A stretch of 64,000 nucleotides of DNA, taken from contig NZ_FCNZ02000014.1 in the NCBI RefSeq assembly GCF_001544495.1, forward strand, positions 143,143 through 207,142. Direction: 5' to 3'. The stretch is from Caballeronia telluris (lineage in GTDB: Bacteria; Pseudomonadota; Gammaproteobacteria; Burkholderiales; Burkholderiaceae). This document shows, in pieces, positions 1 to 8,457 of this stretch (position 1 is the first letter of the stretch; each line of letters starts with the position of its first letter). The notes below the pieces were generated by a model, which was not told where the DNA came from, made no database searches, and worked only from the letters and a program-made list of their open reading frames with translations. The translations under genes were made by a program, and so were the position numbers.

Positions 1-257
1 ACGTGATCGACGGCAAGATCGACGGCAACAGCGCGAAATACATCAACCACTCCTGCGCGCCGAATTGCGAAGCGGAGGAAGTGGAAGGCCGCGTATTCAT
101 TCACGCGCTTCGCGACATCCAGCCGGATGAAGAGCTGTACTACGACTACGGTCTCGTCATCGACGGTCGCATCACGAAGAAGCTCAAGAAGGAATACGAG
201 TGCCGTTGCGGATCGAAGAAGTGCCGGGGAACGATGCTCGCGCTGAAGAAGAAGTAG
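1..257 (+). CDS. SET-domain protein-lysine methyltransferase, C-terminal part
   Basis: The gene is cut by the window edge; about 84 C-terminal residues remain, in the frame starting at base 3. They contain the SET signature NHSCAPNC, which in this family forms the pseudoknot and binds S-adenosylmethionine, followed by ELYYDYG with its active-site tyrosine. A post-SET zinc cluster, CRCGSKKCRG, lies near the end. Family knowledge says such enzymes methylate lysine side chains; the bacterial substrate cannot be read from sequence. A strong terminator follows the stop. Identification as a SET protein is secure; the role is unknown. Confidence 0.85.
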   Translation, partial: VIDGKIDGNSAKYINHSCAPNCEAEEVEGRVFIHALRDIQPDEELYYDYGLVIDGRITKKLKKEYECRCGSKKCRGTMLALKKK

Positions 258-302
258 GGTCTTCGGCGCTTCCGGGTGTTGTCCGGGCTCTTAGTCAGAG
301 CG

Positions 303-335
303 AATGCCACGGCAGCGATGCCGTGGCATTTTTTT
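303..335 (+). terminator. Rho-independent terminator after the SET gene
   Basis: An 11-bp perfect stem (AATGCCACGGC / GCCGTGGCATT) with a 6-nt loop AGCGAT is followed by a T run. It lies 45 bp after the SET stop and overlaps the last codon of the convergent sensor kinase gene. Confidence 0.88.
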
Positions 336-1857
336 ATGCGGCGCTCGCCGCTGCGGGCGCGCGTGGCTTCAACGGCATGCGCACGACGAAGCAGGCGCCG
401 CCTTCGGGCGCGTCTTCGTAATGCACGCTGCCGCCGTGCAGCGCCATGATGTCGTGGACGATCGCAAGTCCCAGGCCGGCGCCGCCTTCGATGGTCTGCC
501 CGTCGCCGCGAAAGAAGCGCTTGAAGAGATCGGGCTGCTGGTCGTGCGGCACGCCCGGGCCGTTGTCTTCCACCACGATCTCGCCGAAGGGCCGGCCCGC
601 CTCGTCGCGCGATGCTGTCACGCTCACGGTCACGCGCGCGCCGTCCTGGCGGAACGGCGGAATGTACTTGAGCGCGTTGTCGATCAGGTTCGCGATCACC
701 TCGCGCACCAGCACGACATTGCCGCGCACGATCAGCGGATGTTCGTTGTCGGGATCGTCGAGGTGCTGGAAGCCCAGATCGACACCGGCGGCGAGCGCGC
801 GCGGCACCCATTCCGCGCCGGTTTCGAACGCGAGCGCGGCGAGGTCGAAATCGGCGAAGCGCGCGGCCTGTTCGCCCGGTTCCGCGCGCGCGAGCGACAG
901 CAACTGATTGGACAGCCGCACCGCGCGATCGGCGGAGGCCCGCAGTTCCTTCACCGCTTCGAGCGCCTTCGCCGGATCGCGGACGGTCATCGCCTGATCG
1001 GCGTGCAGCTTCACGGCGGTGAGCGGCGTGCGCAACTGATGCGCGGCGTCGGCGATGAACTTGCGCTGCGCATCGAGCGCGGTTTTCAGGCGATCGAGCA
1101 GCGCGTTCATCGCGCTCGTGAGCGGCCGGATTTCGACCGGCACGAGCGTTTCGTCGACGGGCTCGAGCGACGTGTGGGTCTGCTGGTTGAGCGTATCGGC
1201 GAGATCGGTCAGCGGATTGAGCTGCTGGTTCACAACGCGCCACACGATCACCCAGCCCGCGAGCAGCAGCAGCAGAAGCGGCATCATGATCGCGACCAGA
1301 AACTCGACCGCGATCCGGTATCGGGAGCCGACGCGCTGCGCCACTTCCACGACGATCGGATTGCCGTGCGGCTGGTCGACGCGCACCTGCGCCGCGCGCA
1401 CGCTCGTGCCCTGGTAGTGCGTCTCAAAGACATAAGCGTAATGGATGCGGCGCACGCTCGTGCCGGTCAGCGGCAGATCGGGCTCGCCGGCGATTTCGTT
1501 CTCGCCGTCGCTGATGCGGTAGATCAGTTGCTCGACGGGATCGGAGAACATCGCCTGCGCGAGCGGCGGCACGGTCACGGGCGCATCGACGCCGGCCAGC
1601 TGAATTTGCCGCGAGATGGCGGTGGCGAGATCGGCGAGCGACCGGTCGACGACGTGCTGCGTGTACTGCCACGCGAGCCAGTACGCCATCAGTCCGCTCA
1701 TCAGCGCGAGCAGGGACAGCGGCGCCGCGAGACGGCGCAGCAGGGACCGCCGGAGGCTCGGCGGAGGGGAAGTACTGGTCACCTTCGTGCGCGCCAGGTG
1801 AAGCCAGTCGTCGCGAGCGAAACGTTCGTCGCTCGCGCGCCGGGTGGGGAATCGCAC
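334..1857 (-). CDS. Sensor histidine kinase of the TctE/QseC type
   Basis: Inner-membrane kinase of 507 residues. A hydrophobic segment at about 41-65 and a second at about 184-206 flank a periplasmic domain resembling the 2CSK_N type. A HAMP-like linker precedes the dimerisation helix with phospho-acceptor HQLRTPL (His at about 273). The ATPase domain has the N box NLIDNALKY, DNGPGVP and GGAGLGLAI. It lies 20 bp downstream of an OmpR-type regulator gene, so the two form one operon and presumably a cognate pair. The start is uncertain: GTG at 1857 gives the longest form, and another GTG about 25 codons in (VTSTSPPP) is also possible. The signal is unknown; family members sense tricarboxylates or catechols. 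Confidence 0.85.
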   Translation of the reverse strand: MRFPTRRASDERFARDDWLHLARTKVTSTSPPPSLRRSLLRRLAAPLSLLALMSGLMAYWLAWQYTQHVVDRSLADLATAISRQIQLAGVDAPVTVPPLAQAMFSDPVEQLIYRISDGENEIAGEPDLPLTGTSVRRIHYAYVFETHYQGTSVRAAQVRVDQPHGNPIVVEVAQRVGSRYRIAVEFLVAIMMPLLLLLLAGWVIVWRVVNQQLNPLTDLADTLNQQTHTSLEPVDETLVPVEIRPLTSAMNALLDRLKTALDAQRKFIADAAHQLRTPLTAVKLHADQAMTVRDPAKALEAVKELRASADRAVRLSNQLLSLARAEPGEQAARFADFDLAALAFETGAEWVPRALAAGVDLGFQHLDDPDNEHPLIVRGNVVLVREVIANLIDNALKYIPPFRQDGARVTVSVTASRDEAGRPFGEIVVEDNGPGVPHDQQPDLFKRFFRGDGQTIEGGAGLGLAIVHDIMALHGGSVHYEDAPEGGACFVVRMPLKPRAPAAASAA

Positions 1858-1877
1858 GGCGTTCTACGGACAGGCGC

Positions 1878-2564
1878 TCACGCGGCCTGCCGGATTTCCT
1901 GCAGCAGATAGCCGAAGCCGCGCACCGTCACGATCTCCACCCGCGTGTTCTCGAGCTTTTTGCGCACGCGATGCACATACACTTCGATTGCGGTATCGCC
2001 GAGATCTCCGCCGAAATGCGTGAGGTGATCCTGAAGCTGCGCCTTGCTGACGACGCGGCCGTGACGCAGCAGCAGCATTTCGAGCACCGCGAATTCGCGT
2101 GGCGACAGTTCGAGCGGCTTCTCGTCGTTGAAGATGCGGCGGTCGACACCCGATAGGCGCAGTCCGCCGAGCGTCACTTCGGGACGCGGCACGTCGCCGT
2201 GCGGACCGCTTCGGCGCATCACGGCGCGAATGCGCGCTTCCAGTTCCTGCGCTTCGAATGGCTTGAGCATGTAGTCGTCGGCGCCGCTGTTCAGGCCCTG
2301 CACGCGGTCGTGCAGTTCGTCGCGCGCGGTGAGGATGATGACCGGCGTATGGCGGTTGCTCTGGCGAAAGCGCGCGAGCAGCGTCATGCCGTCGATGCCC
2401 GGCAGGCCGAGATCGAGGATCACCAGTTCATGGCGATTTTGCGCAAGCGCCTGCTCGGCGAAGATGCCGTCGTGAACCATGTCGACGGTGAAGCCGGATT
2501 GTTCCAGGCTGCTTTGGATACCGCGCGCGATGGGGCGGTCGTCTTCGATCAGAAGGATTCGCAT
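1878..2564 (-). CDS. OmpR/PhoB-family response regulator
   Basis: 228 residues. The receiver domain has the acidic pocket EDD at 7-9, phospho-acceptor Asp51 in LDLGLPG, and the conserved lysine at 101 in MLKPF. A winged-helix DNA-binding domain follows, with the typical end YVHRVRKKLE and VRGFGYLL. It resembles TctD/QseB regulators. It is the first gene of the two-gene operon with the sensor kinase; its promoter must lie in the 2565-2731 gap shared with the divergent DUF3717 gene. Target genes cannot be deduced. Confidence 0.9.
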   Translation of the reverse strand: MRILLIEDDRPIARGIQSSLEQSGFTVDMVHDGIFAEQALAQNRHELVILDLGLPGIDGMTLLARFRQSNRHTPVIILTARDELHDRVQGLNSGADDYMLKPFEAQELEARIRAVMRRSGPHGDVPRPEVTLGGLRLSGVDRRIFNDEKPLELSPREFAVLEMLLLRHGRVVSKAQLQDHLTHFGGDLGDTAIEVYVHRVRKKLENTRVEIVTVRGFGYLLQEIRQAA

Positions 2565-2731
2565 GAAAGTCGCTCAAGTACAATGGGTTGAGCTCGGACG
2601 GGCGCCAGGCCGGCGAGAAGGATCGACGCGGCGGCGCGGGTTCGGGCCAGATCAAAAACGCTTACGTCAAAGGCGGCACGCGCGGCGCTCAGGGCCGCGG
2701 AAGTCGTGAACCGATTACTTTCTGCCCGGAC

Positions 2732-2962
2732 ATGTCCGACATCCCGATTCACGAACTCGAAGCCGCGATCAACTTCTGGCGCAATCGCTTGCCGTCGAGC
2801 GGGGACGAACTGAGTCTGTGCGACGAGGCGAGCGCGCTGTCCAGGCCTTACGCGCTGCTGATTGTACAGCGTGCCACATCGATGCCGGCAGAGCGTTTAG
2901 ACCCCAAAGCCCGGGCGGCGTGGGAAGCTTACGAGCGGGCGAGGACAGGCCTTTCCGGGTGA
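2732..2962 (+). CDS. DUF3717 small protein
   Basis: 76 residues, starting at MSDIPIHELEAAINFW. The frame is open further upstream, but that part has no recognisable composition and the family begins at about this ATG. The pattern IHELEAAINFWR, ELSLCDEASALSRPYALLI and a C-terminal LDPKARAAWEAYE matches the DUF3717 family, which is common in Burkholderiaceae and has no assigned function. It is divergent from the response regulator gene. No signal peptide or membrane segment is seen, so it is probably cytoplasmic. Confidence 0.72.
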   Translation: MSDIPIHELEAAINFWRNRLPSSGDELSLCDEASALSRPYALLIVQRATSMPAERLDPKARAAWEAYERARTGLSG

Positions 2963-3158
2963 AAGCCTGGCGGCCTTTCAAGCTTTCGAAAGCACGCTAT
3001 TTTGCTTTCGGAATACCCATTTTTCCTGATTATTGGCTGTTTCGAACGCTTTCAGGCTTGTTACCGTTGGTAATAGGGACGTTACGAACCTTGCGAATGT
3101 AGGGCGAGATTTAGGCCTCGGCGCTCCTGTGCATTAAACTCGCGCATTCGGCCGGTAC

Positions 3159-3665
3159 ATGCACAAATTCCTCATGATTGATCTCGATCACTTCGATCTC
3201 GCGCTTCTCGACGTCCTTCAGCGCTTCGGGCGCGCAACGCATCAGCAGCTCGGCGAGCAAGTGCCGCTGTCGCCGTCGCAGATCGGACGTCGCCTGCAAC
3301 GGCTGGAATCGACGGGCGTGATCGAGGGATATCGCGTGATGTTGCGTCCCGAAAAGCTCGGCCTCGGCGTGACGGCGTTCACGAGCCTGAAGCTCAAGCA
3401 CCAAGGTGATTCCGTGATCGAGCAGTTCCAGCAGCAGATCGAATCGCTGCCGGAAGTGCTCGAATGCCACGCAACGGTCGGTGACGCCGACTATCTGTTG
3501 CGCATTGTCGCGCCCGATCTTTCCGCGCTTTCGTCGTTCGTGATGAAGAAGCTGATGCGCGTGCCGGGCGTCGACAGCGTGCGCTCGAACATCGTGCTGA
3601 CCACGTTCAAGCGCAACGGGCCGCTGCCGCTCGGACATCTCTCCGGCAGCGACACCGCGTCCTGA
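3159..3665 (+). CDS. Lrp/AsnC-family transcriptional regulator
   Basis: 168 residues. An N-terminal helix-turn-helix (DHFDLALLDVLQRFGRA, then LSPSQIGRRLQRLE) is followed by an Lrp-type ligand-binding domain ending in PGVDSVRSNIVL and TFKR. Proteins of this family form octamers and respond to amino acids. A second in-frame ATG five codons in (MIDLDHFD) could be the real start. The upstream 196 bases are relatively AT-rich and contain no ORF. It ends one base from the convergent CYTH-domain gene. No neighbour indicates its regulon. Confidence 0.87.
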   Translation: MHKFLMIDLDHFDLALLDVLQRFGRATHQQLGEQVPLSPSQIGRRLQRLESTGVIEGYRVMLRPEKLGLGVTAFTSLKLKHQGDSVIEQFQQQIESLPEVLECHATVGDADYLLRIVAPDLSALSSFVMKKLMRVPGVDSVRSNIVLTTFKRNGPLPLGHLSGSDTAS

Positions 3666-3666
3666 C

Positions 3667-4185
3667 TCACGCCGGCTGCGCGAGCAAATCCACGTAAGCG
3701 ACCGGCACCAGGTCGCTCTCTCCGATGCCCAGCCGCGCGAACATCTCGTGCGCTTCCTGCTCGCCGGCGGCTTCGTCGTCGTCCTGGCCGAGCAGCACCT
3801 CCAGTTCGATGAAATCGCCCAGACCGTCGACCCGGTCCAGATGAATGCGCGTGCGCCCGACCAGGTAGACGTGACGCTCCTTCGAGACGATGCCGCGCGT
3901 CGTCAGTGCCTGCGCGAGCAGCGTGTGCATCGCTTCGGCGTTAGTCACCGGGCTGCGCGAGTAATAGGAGACTTTCGGACCATCGCGGTCGTCGCGCTGA
4001 TAGAAGATCAGCTCGGACGGCGTGCCATCGTCGAACTGGCGCAGCTTCAGGCGTCCGGTCGGGACGTCGTAGAAAAAGTCCTGCTGGCGAAAAATGAGCG
4101 GTGCGTCGGGAGCGAGTGCGGCGGCACGTTCGCGAAGCGCGTCGAACTGATGGGCGCGGGCCTTGATTTCGATGTTGCGTGCCAT
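3667..4185 (-). CDS. CYTH-domain protein (class IV adenylate cyclase / thiamine triphosphatase-like)
   Basis: 172 residues from ATG 4185, chosen because AGGAG lies 9 bases upstream; a TTG two codons earlier is too close to that site. The N-terminal NIEIKAR is the family signature (ExExK type) that binds metal and triphosphate. Further charged strands such as LKLRQFDDG, SYYSRSPV and IHLDRVDGLGDFIELE line the tunnel of CYTH proteins. Known members are CyaB-type adenylate cyclases, thiamine triphosphatases and inorganic triphosphatases; which activity this one has cannot be decided. Confidence 0.8.
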   Translation of the reverse strand: MARNIEIKARAHQFDALRERAAALAPDAPLIFRQQDFFYDVPTGRLKLRQFDDGTPSELIFYQRDDRDGPKVSYYSRSPVTNAEAMHTLLAQALTTRGIVSKERHVYLVGRTRIHLDRVDGLGDFIELEVLLGQDDDEAAGEQEAHEMFARLGIGESDLVPVAYVDLLAQPA

Positions 4186-4264
4186 GGGCAAAAGCTCCTG
4201 GAAGCCGATTGGAGAAAGAGACTCAGACTAGCAAAGTTTCGATGACCGGCGCTTGAACCGGCGC

Positions 4265-5167
4265 TCACCTCGACCATTGATCGTCGATCAGGCGCAGCGC
4301 GGCCGCGATCACCGGCTCCTCGCGACGCTCGGCGAGCGCGATGAACGAGAGCTGCGTCGGCACGGTCATCCCTTCGACGATCGTCAGCGCGTGCGCATGC
4401 GCCTGCGCGAGCGCGATCGAATCGCGGGCGAGCGTGAGGCCGACGCCCGATTTCACGAGATCGAGCATCGACGGCTCCTGATCCACCTCCGCGACGATCA
4501 CCGGCGTCGCGCCCGCCGCCGCGAACACGCGCGAGAGCAGCCGGTTGTGCGCCGATTCGGGCGGCGTCCAGATCCACGGCAGCTTGGCGAGCGCCGCCCA
4601 GTCGCGCTTGCCCTTGTTCACGCGGTTGTGCCAGCCGGCCGGCGCCAGCACGCGATACAAATACGACGTCAGCGTTACGACGTGAAACCGACCGGCGTCG
4701 CGCGGATCGTCCGTGTCCGGATCGCCGATATAGAACCCGACGTCCAGATCGCGCGCCTTCACGCGCTCCAGCACCCAGCCGGACATGCCGTGCCTGAGCG
4801 CCGTCTCGATCTGCGGATGGGTTTCGACGAGTTGCCGCAGGAATCCGCCGAGCCGCAGGAAATCCGGATCGAGAATCGTGCCGATGCGCAGCCGTCCGCG
4901 CACTTCGTGCCGCAGTGCGGAGGCGGCGCGCTGGACCTCGTTCGCCGCCGCGAGCGCGCGTTCGGCGTGCGGCAGGAGCGCTTCGCCGTCGCGCGTGAGC
5001 AGCAGCCCGTGCGAGGTCCGCGAAAACAGTCCGATGCCGAGCAACTCCTGCAGATTCTTGATTTGCAGGCTCACGGCGGGCTGCGTCAGATGCAGATGTG
5101 CGGCCGCCCGCGTGAGATTGCCTTCGCGGGCCACCGTGACGAAAGCGCGGAGTAGGGTGTAGTCCAT
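4265..5167 (-). CDS. LysR-family transcriptional regulator
   Basis: 300 residues. The N-terminal winged helix MDYTLLRAFVTVAREGNLTR, with AAAHLHLTQPAVSLQIKNLQ, is typical of LysR, and a periplasmic-binding-protein-like effector domain follows from about residue 90. The gene diverges from a decayed mmsA and a GMC oxidoreductase gene, with about 100 bases between its start and the mmsA remnant. This arrangement usually means the regulator controls the divergent operon, so it may have governed a valine or alcohol oxidation pathway. That is inference from position only. Confidence 0.88.
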   Translation of the reverse strand: MDYTLLRAFVTVAREGNLTRAAAHLHLTQPAVSLQIKNLQELLGIGLFSRTSHGLLLTRDGEALLPHAERALAAANEVQRAASALRHEVRGRLRIGTILDPDFLRLGGFLRQLVETHPQIETALRHGMSGWVLERVKARDLDVGFYIGDPDTDDPRDAGRFHVVTLTSYLYRVLAPAGWHNRVNKGKRDWAALAKLPWIWTPPESAHNRLLSRVFAAAGATPVIVAEVDQEPSMLDLVKSGVGLTLARDSIALAQAHAHALTIVEGMTVPTQLSFIALAERREEPVIAAALRLIDDQWSR

Positions 5168-5266
5168 GCGCTGATATTAGCGCGTCTTATATCTCTGTTG
5201 AACATATCTCATTGGATTCGGGGACGGCTGCGGCAGTACGCTTCTTCATCGGTCAAAGGCCGGCAC

Positions 5267-5567
5267 ATGAGCGAGACGCATAACAGCGAAACGCGCGCTG
5301 CCGGGCTGACGCATTTCACCGGTGGTCGGCGAACCGAAGGCACGCGCGAGAACGCAAGGTGTTCAGGTCGGCATCGACGTGCCGATGCCGATGCCGGTGC
5401 CGATGGCATGGCACTCGTTCGGCGGCTGCAAGCGCTCGCTCTTCGGTGACCACCACGCCTACAGCGAGTAAGGTGTGCGCTCCTACACGCGCTACAAGAG
5501 CGTGATGCAGCGTTGGCCGGACAGCATCGCGAAGGGCGCGGAGTTCACGATGCCGGTTGCGAAATAA
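5267..5567 (+). pseudogene. Remnant of methylmalonate-semialdehyde dehydrogenase gene (mmsA)
   Basis: Starting at ATG 5267, about 25 codons resemble an MmsA N-terminus ([13 protein letters not shown]). In another frame, from about 5358, the MmsA C-terminus is read: [25 protein letters not shown], a premature TAA at 5469-5471, then [20 protein letters not shown] and a final stop at 5565. The family has about 500 residues, so some 400 including the catalytic cysteine are missing, and the two ends are out of frame. This is a gene collapsed by an internal deletion plus a nonsense mutation. It lies just upstream of the GMC oxidoreductase gene, probably its former operon partner. Confidence 0.82.
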
Positions 5568-5623
5568 GAACGCTCTGCATGAGAGCAGGGTAAGCGCCAA
5601 CGCTGCCCGACAAGGAGACAAGA

Positions 5624-7300
5624 ATGAAACAGAACGCGCGAAAGCTCGAAGGCGAATTCGACTACATCATCGTCGGCGCGGGAACGGCCGGCTGCGTGCT
5701 GGCGAACCGCCTGAGCGAAGATCCCGAAGTGAGCGTGCTGCTGCTCGAAGCCGGCGGCAAGGACGACTATCACTGGATTCACGTGCCGGTCGGCTATCTG
5801 TATTGCATCGGCAACCCGCGCACCGACTGGCTCTACAAGACGCAAGCCGAGCCGGGTCTCGATGGCCGCGCGCTTTCTTATCCTCGCGGACGCGTGCTCG
5901 GCGGCTGCTCGTCGATCAACGGCATGATCTACATGCGCGGCCAGCGCGAGGACTACGACGACTGGGCGCACATCACGGGAGACCCCAACTGGTCGTGGGA
6001 TTCGGTATTGCCGGTCTTCAGGCGCAGCGAAGATCACCACGGCGGCGCGAGCGAATTCCATGGCGCGGGCGGCGAATGGCGGGTCGAGAAGCAGCGGCTC
6101 AAGTGGAAGATCCTCGAAACGTTTTCGCAGGCCGCGCAGCAAACCGGCATCCCCGCCACCGACGACTTCAATCGCGGCGACAACACGGGCGTCGGCTATT
6201 TCGACGTGAACCAGAAGAGCGGCATCCGCTGGAACGCGTCGAAGGCCTTCCTGCGCGCCGCGATGAAGCGCCCGAACCTGACGACGATCACGGGCGCCCA
6301 TACGCAGCGGCTCATCTTCGAAGGCAATCGCTGCGTCGGCGTGGATTATCGCGGCGGCGATGTCGACTACCTCGCGAAGGCGCGCTACGAAGTGATCCTG
6401 AGCGCGGGCGCGGTGAATTCGCCGCAGATCCTCGAACTGTCCGGCGTCGGCAATGGCGCGCGGCTGCAGCGGCTCGGCATCGACGTGGTGCGCGATCTGC
6501 GCGGCGTCGGCGAAAACCTGCAGGACCATCTGCAGTTGCGCATGGCTTACAAGGTGAACGGCGTGCGCACGCTCAACACGCTGTCCGCACACTGGTGGGG
6601 CAAGCTTCTCATCGGACTGCAATATGCGCTCATGCGCAGCGGTCCGATGTCGATGGCGCCGTCGCAGCTCGGCGCGTTCGCGAAGTCCAATGCAAGCGAC
6701 GCGTCGATCACGCGGCCCGACCTCGAATATCACGTGCAGCCGCTGTCGCTCGACCGCTTCGGTGAACCGCTGCATGCGTTCAATGCGTTCACGGCGTCGG
6801 TGTGTCCGTTGCGTCCGACCTCGCGCGGCAGCGTGCACATCGCCTCGCCCGATGCGCACAAGGCGCCGCTGATCGCACCGAATTATCTGTCGACGGAGCG
6901 CGATCGCGAGGTTGCCGCCAATGCGCTGCGCCTCACGCGGCGCATCGCGGCGGCACCGGCGCTCGCGCGCTATTCGCCGCAGGAGATCCTCCCGGGTATC
7001 GCTTTCCAGACCGACGAGGAACTCGCCCAGGCGGCCGGCAAGATCGGCACGACCATCTTCCATCCGGTCGGCACGTGCCGCATGGGCGCCGACAATGATC
7101 CCGCCGCCGTGGTCGACAGCCGCCTGCGCGTGATCGGGCTGCGCGGACTGCGCATCGTGGATGCATCGGTCATGCCGACCATCACATCGGGTAACACCAA
7201 CTCGCCGACACTCATGATCGCGGAACGTGCAAGCGAAATGATCCGCGCGGACCGGCGCCGTGTCGATGTGCAGGAAGTGATCGCGACCGCGCTTGCATGA
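5624..7300 (+). CDS. GMC-family FAD-dependent alcohol/choline dehydrogenase-like oxidoreductase
   Basis: 558 residues preceded by AAGGAGA 6 bases upstream of ATG. The FAD dinucleotide-binding motif YIIVGAGTAGCVLANRLS is near the N-terminus. GMC signature 1 follows at about 85 (RGRVLGGCSSINGMIYMRG), signature 2 is AGAVNSPQILELSGVG, and the C-terminus has the catalytic histidine region FHPVGTCRMG and DASVMPTITSGNTNSPT. Such enzymes oxidise primary alcohols, often at the inner membrane. No leader peptide is visible. Its position after the mmsA remnant suggests a role in a short-chain alcohol route whose aldehyde dehydrogenase has been lost or replaced. The substrate is not known. Confidence 0.88.
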   Translation: MKQNARKLEGEFDYIIVGAGTAGCVLANRLSEDPEVSVLLLEAGGKDDYHWIHVPVGYLYCIGNPRTDWLYKTQAEPGLDGRALSYPRGRVLGGCSSINGMIYMRGQREDYDDWAHITGDPNWSWDSVLPVFRRSEDHHGGASEFHGAGGEWRVEKQRLKWKILETFSQAAQQTGIPATDDFNRGDNTGVGYFDVNQKSGIRWNASKAFLRAAMKRPNLTTITGAHTQRLIFEGNRCVGVDYRGGDVDYLAKARYEVILSAGAVNSPQILELSGVGNGARLQRLGIDVVRDLRGVGENLQDHLQLRMAYKVNGVRTLNTLSAHWWGKLLIGLQYALMRSGPMSMAPSQLGAFAKSNASDASITRPDLEYHVQPLSLDRFGEPLHAFNAFTASVCPLRPTSRGSVHIASPDAHKAPLIAPNYLSTERDREVAANALRLTRRIAAAPALARYSPQEILPGIAFQTDEELAQAAGKIGTTIFHPVGTCRMGADNDPAAVVDSRLRVIGLRGLRIVDASVMPTITSGNTNSPTLMIAERASEMIRADRRRVDVQEVIATALA

Positions 7301-7677
7301 CACGCGCGACAGCTCGCTGACCGGCCTGCGTCAGCAATCGTCGCGCCATTGTCGAAACGGCCCCTCTCGCGGGGCCGCTCGCATTTCTTTATCCGACGCA
7401 TCATTTGTATTGCTGACGTTGGAATAAGCGCTCTAAATCGTCCCAGCTTACTAAGTGCAAATCCCGATGATTGCGCTGCATCATTGGCGCGACAATGGCA
7501 CCGGGCCAATGCTTACCCGGTTTGTCGCGTGCTGTGTTTGTGCAGCACGCAATCCGCGGCGACAGCACCGAAGATCCTGACTAACGCACGTTCGGGCACG
7601 TTCGGGCACGCGCGAAGAAACCAAAACAACGCGCGGGCGAACACTTTGCTTCGCCCTCACTTCGCATGGAAGGGGAC
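7301..7677. other. Intergenic stretch with a weak hairpin and a short tandem repeat
   Basis: No convincing gene is seen. Just after the GMC gene a GC-rich hairpin (CGGCCCC 7358-7364 with GGGGCCG 7371-7377) is followed by a T-rich stretch but no clean T run; it may terminate the GMC transcript. A weak promoter-like pair, TTGCTG at 7410 and TAAATC at 7434, lies farther down, well upstream of the ABC transporter genes. Confidence 0.4.
7587..7610. repeat. Short tandem repeat CACGTTCGGG
   Basis: The 10-mer CACGTTCGGG occurs twice head to tail (7587-7596 and 7597-7606), followed by CACG, about 70 bases upstream of the first ABC transporter gene. It may be a binding site for a regulator or chance. 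Confidence 0.5.
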
Positions 7678-8457
7678 ATGATTCTCGGCGACACGATTCT
7701 GGAAACGCGTGGCCTCACAAAAGAATTCAAAGGCTTCACCGCCGTGAATGGCGTGAACCTGCGCGTGCGCCGCGGCTCGATCCATGCGCTGATCGGACCG
7801 AACGGCGCGGGCAAGACGACCTGCTTCAACCTGCTCACGAAATTCCTCGAACCGACCGCCGGACAAATCGTCTTCAACGGCACTGACATCACGCGCGAAC
7901 GTCCCGCGCATATCGCGCGACGCGGCGTGATCCGCTCGTTCCAGATCTCCGCCGTTTTTCCGCACCTGACCGTGTTGCAAAACGTGCGCATCGGATTGCA
8001 ACGGCAACTCGGCACGTCGTTCCATTTCTGGCGCAGCGAGCGCTCGCTCGACAGCCTCAACGACCGCGCGATGGACCTGCTCACGCAAGTGGGCTTGACC
8101 GATTTCGCCGACACGAAGACAGTCGAACTCTCGTATGGTCGCAAGCGCGCGCTCGAAATCGCGACCACGCTCTCGATGGAGCCCGAACTGATGCTGCTCG
8201 ACGAACCGACGCAAGGCATGGGCCACGAAGATGTCGATCGTGTGACGGCGCTCATCAAGAAAGTCTCGGTCGGCCGCACGATCCTGATGGTCGAGCACAA
8301 CATGAACGTGATCGCCGGCATCTCCGACACCATCACGGTGCTTCAACGCGGCGAAGTGCTGGCCGAAGGCAACTACGCAGAAGTGTCGAAGAATCCGCTC
8401 GTGATGGAAGCCTACATGGGCAGCGCCGACGCCGCGCTGACAGGAGCGCACGCATGA
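7678..8457 (+). CDS. Liv-type ABC transporter ATP-binding protein (LivG-like)
   Basis: 259 residues from ATG 7678, which has a GGAAGGGG ribosome-binding site directly before it; an ATG four codons earlier lacks one. Walker A is GPNGAGKTT, the signature is LSYGRKRALEIA (the usual family form is LSYGQQR), Walker B is LMLLDEP, and the switch histidine is in VEHNM. The insert between Walker A and the signature has the LivG-type FQ motif (RSFQISAVFP). It is the first gene of a five-gene importer operon and overlaps the next gene by 4 bases. Confidence 0.9.
   Translation: MILGDTILETRGLTKEFKGFTAVNGVNLRVRRGSIHALIGPNGAGKTTCFNLLTKFLEPTAGQIVFNGTDITRERPAHIARRGVIRSFQISAVFPHLTVLQNVRIGLQRQLGTSFHFWRSERSLDSLNDRAMDLLTQVGLTDFADTKTVELSYGRKRALEIATTLSMEPELMLLDEPTQGMGHEDVDRVTALIKKVSVGRTILMVEHNMNVIAGISDTITVLQRGEVLAEGNYAEVSKNPLVMEAYMGSADAALTGAHA

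Noticed and set aside
5492..7303. A 603-codon minus-strand frame opposite the GMC oxidoreductase gene
   Set aside because: Shadow frame rich in Arg, Ala and His, with no ribosome-binding site or domain.
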